A model generated the notes under the pieces. The model saw only the letters and a list, made by a program, of their open reading frames with translations. It was not told the DNA's origin and searched no databases. From positions 1 to 30,303 of the forward strand of contig CALKIU010000057.1 in assembly GCA_937995745.1 (NCBI GenBank): 30,303 nucleotides of DNA. Direction: 5' to 3'. This DNA is from an uncultured Bacillaceae bacterium. GTDB lineage: Bacteria; Bacillota; Bacilli; Bacillales; Cytobacillaceae. This document shows, piece after piece, positions 29,078-30,303 of the stretch (within the stretch, counting starts at the first letter, position 1; the number at the start of each line of letters is the position of its first letter). Position numbers and translations under genes: made by a program.

Positions 29078-30303
29078 ATGGAACAATGGAAGGGATTTAA
29101 AGGAGGAGCCTGGCAGGAAGAAGTAAATGTCAGGGATTTCATCATCAAAAACTACAAAGAATACACCGGGGATGACTCATTCCTCGAAGGTCCCACAGAA
29201 GCTACGAAAAAACTTTGGGAACAAGTGCTTGAATTATCCAAACAAGAGCGCGAAAAAGGCGGCGTTCTTGACATGGACACTAAAATTGTTTCTACCATCA
29301 CTTCCCACGGTCCAGGTTATTTGAACAAGGATCTTGAAAAAGTCGTAGGTTTCCAAACAGACAAGCCGTTCAAACGTTCCCTGCAGCCGTTCGGCGGCAT
29401 CAGAATGGCCAAACAATCTTTAGAAGCATACGGTTATGAACTTGACAAAGACGTTGAAAAAATCTTTACAGAATACCGCAAAACACATAACCAGGGCGTA
29501 TTTGACGCTTATACGAAAGAAATGAGAACAGCCCGTTCCGTAGGGATCATCACCGGGCTTCCCGATGCGTACGGACGCGGACGCATCATCGGCGACTACC
29601 GCCGTGCCGCTCTCTATGGCGTTGACTTTTTAATAGAACAAAAGAAAAAAGATTTGGATAATACATCTACGGTTATGACGGAAGACGTTATCCGCTTGCG
29701 GGAAGAACTCACTGAACAAATCCGCGCGCTCGAAGAATTAAAAGAAATGGCAAAAATGTACGGTTATGACATTTCCCGTCCGGCTGCCAATGCGCGCGAA
29801 GCATTCCAATGGCTGTATTTTGCTTATTTGGCTGCCATCAAGCAACAAAACGGCGCGGCCATGAGTTTGGGACGAGTATCCACTTTCCTCGATATCTACA
29901 TTGAAAGAGATTTGCAAAACGGCACATTGACAGAAAAAGAAGCGCAAGAACTTGTCGACCATTTTGTCATGAAACTTCGTCTCGTAAAATTTGCCCGCAC
30001 GCCGGAATACAATGAACTGTTCAGCGGCGACCCGACTTGGGTGACAGAAGCGATTGCCGGCATGGCAAATGACGGACGCAGCCTTGTTACGAAAAACTCA
30101 TTCCGTTTCTTGCATACGCTGATTAATCTCGGGCCTGCTCCGGAGCCGAACTTGACCGTATTATGGTCTTCAAGACTTCCGGAAAACTTTAAGAAATTCT
30201 GTGCAAAAGTTTCCATTAAAACAAGCTCCATCCAATATGAAAATGATGACATCATGCGCCCGATTTACGGCGACGACTACGGAATCGCTTGCTGTGTGTC
30301 TGC
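29078..30303 (+). CDS. pflB: Formate C-acetyltransferase (pyruvate formate-lyase), 3' part missing
   Basis: The gene starts at the ATG after AAGAGGTGTGG and runs off the window edge after 408 codons (the family has about 740-760). Visible motifs are FKGGAWQEEVNVRDFI at the N-terminus, ITSHGPGYL, GLPDAYGRGRIIGDYRR, and finally GIACCVSA with the catalytic Cys405-Cys406 pair (Cys418/419 in E. coli). The glycyl-radical site lies beyond the window. PflB converts pyruvate and CoA to acetyl-CoA and formate without oxygen and needs the radical-SAM activase PflA, not seen here. An FNR-type box upstream fits anaerobic induction. Its product is the substrate of the formate dehydrogenase 4.4 kb away. Confidence 0.95.
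   Translation, partial: MEQWKGFKGGAWQEEVNVRDFIIKNYKEYTGDDSFLEGPTEATKKLWEQVLELSKQEREKGGVLDMDTKIVSTITSHGPGYLNKDLEKVVGFQTDKPFKRSLQPFGGIRMAKQSLEAYGYELDKDVEKIFTEYRKTHNQGVFDAYTKEMRTARSVGIITGLPDAYGRGRIIGDYRRAALYGVDFLIEQKKKDLDNTSTVMTEDVIRLREELTEQIRALEELKEMAKMYGYDISRPAANAREAFQWLYFAYLAAIKQQNGAAMSLGRVSTFLDIYIERDLQNGTLTEKEAQELVDHFVMKLRLVKFARTPEYNELFSGDPTWVTEAIAGMANDGRSLVTKNSFRFLHTLINLGPAPEPNLTVLWSSRLPENFKKFCAKVSIKTSSIQYENDDIMRPIYGDDYGIACCVS

Noticed and set aside
1..30303. CRISPR arrays, insertion sequences or prophage genes
   Set aside because: No regular spacer-repeat units, transposase or integrase motifs, or attachment-site duplications were seen.

Overview
The window reads as chromosomal DNA of a spore-forming member of the Bacillaceae. 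The evidence is RacA, a sigma-H-type promoter, YjcZ, YozQ, YdjO and YhfH-type small proteins, AGGAGG ribosome sites and mixed GC. The species cannot be fixed from the sequence alone. No rRNA, tRNA, CRISPR array, complete IS or prophage is visible. Almost everything runs on the minus strand; the exceptions are racA, a YhfH-like gene and pflB.

Region 1 (1-2660): two rhodaneses behind a promoter whose spacer holds a CsoR/CstR-like palindrome, then a two-gene hydroxypyruvate isomerase / tartronate-semialdehyde reductase-type operon. Region 2 (2850-8790): a PBP4-type D,D-peptidase, divergent racA, a small ribbon-helix-helix protein with a perfect palindrome in front of it, and a GtrA / polyprenyl-glycosyltransferase / YkoS-like cassette that probably decorates a surface polymer.

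Region 3 (8794-21295) is the most coherent unit. A PAS-AAA+ sigma-54 activator lies upstream of two operons: (a) acyl-CoA ligase plus a five-gene Liv-type ABC importer; (b) thiolase, acyl-CoA dehydrogenase, FabG-like dehydrogenase and a two-subunit MaoC hydratase. Each operon starts with a near-perfect -24/-12 promoter. A related 15-bp element lies at exactly the same offset (130 bp) upstream of both promoters. Together the genes would import a carboxylic acid of unknown identity, activate it to a CoA thioester and degrade it by a beta-oxidation cycle that is probably (R)-specific. The LivG subunit has lost the ABC signature glycines, and the acyl-CoA dehydrogenase has Asp at the usual catalytic Glu position.

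Region 4 (21446-24968): a CAP-domain lipoprotein and a formate dehydrogenase interrupted by an in-frame TGA. The TGA is exactly where FdhF enzymes carry selenocysteine. It is followed by a 6-bp hairpin with a GGTCT loop at the spacing of the E. coli fdhF SECIS, so I read it as one intact selenoprotein gene rather than two ORFs.

Region 5 (24969-30303): small spore/stress-type genes, a DacF/DacA-type carboxypeptidase, and pflB running off the right edge just after its catalytic Cys-Cys pair. An FNR-type box precedes pflB. Formate made by PflB could be the substrate of the selenocysteine FDH.
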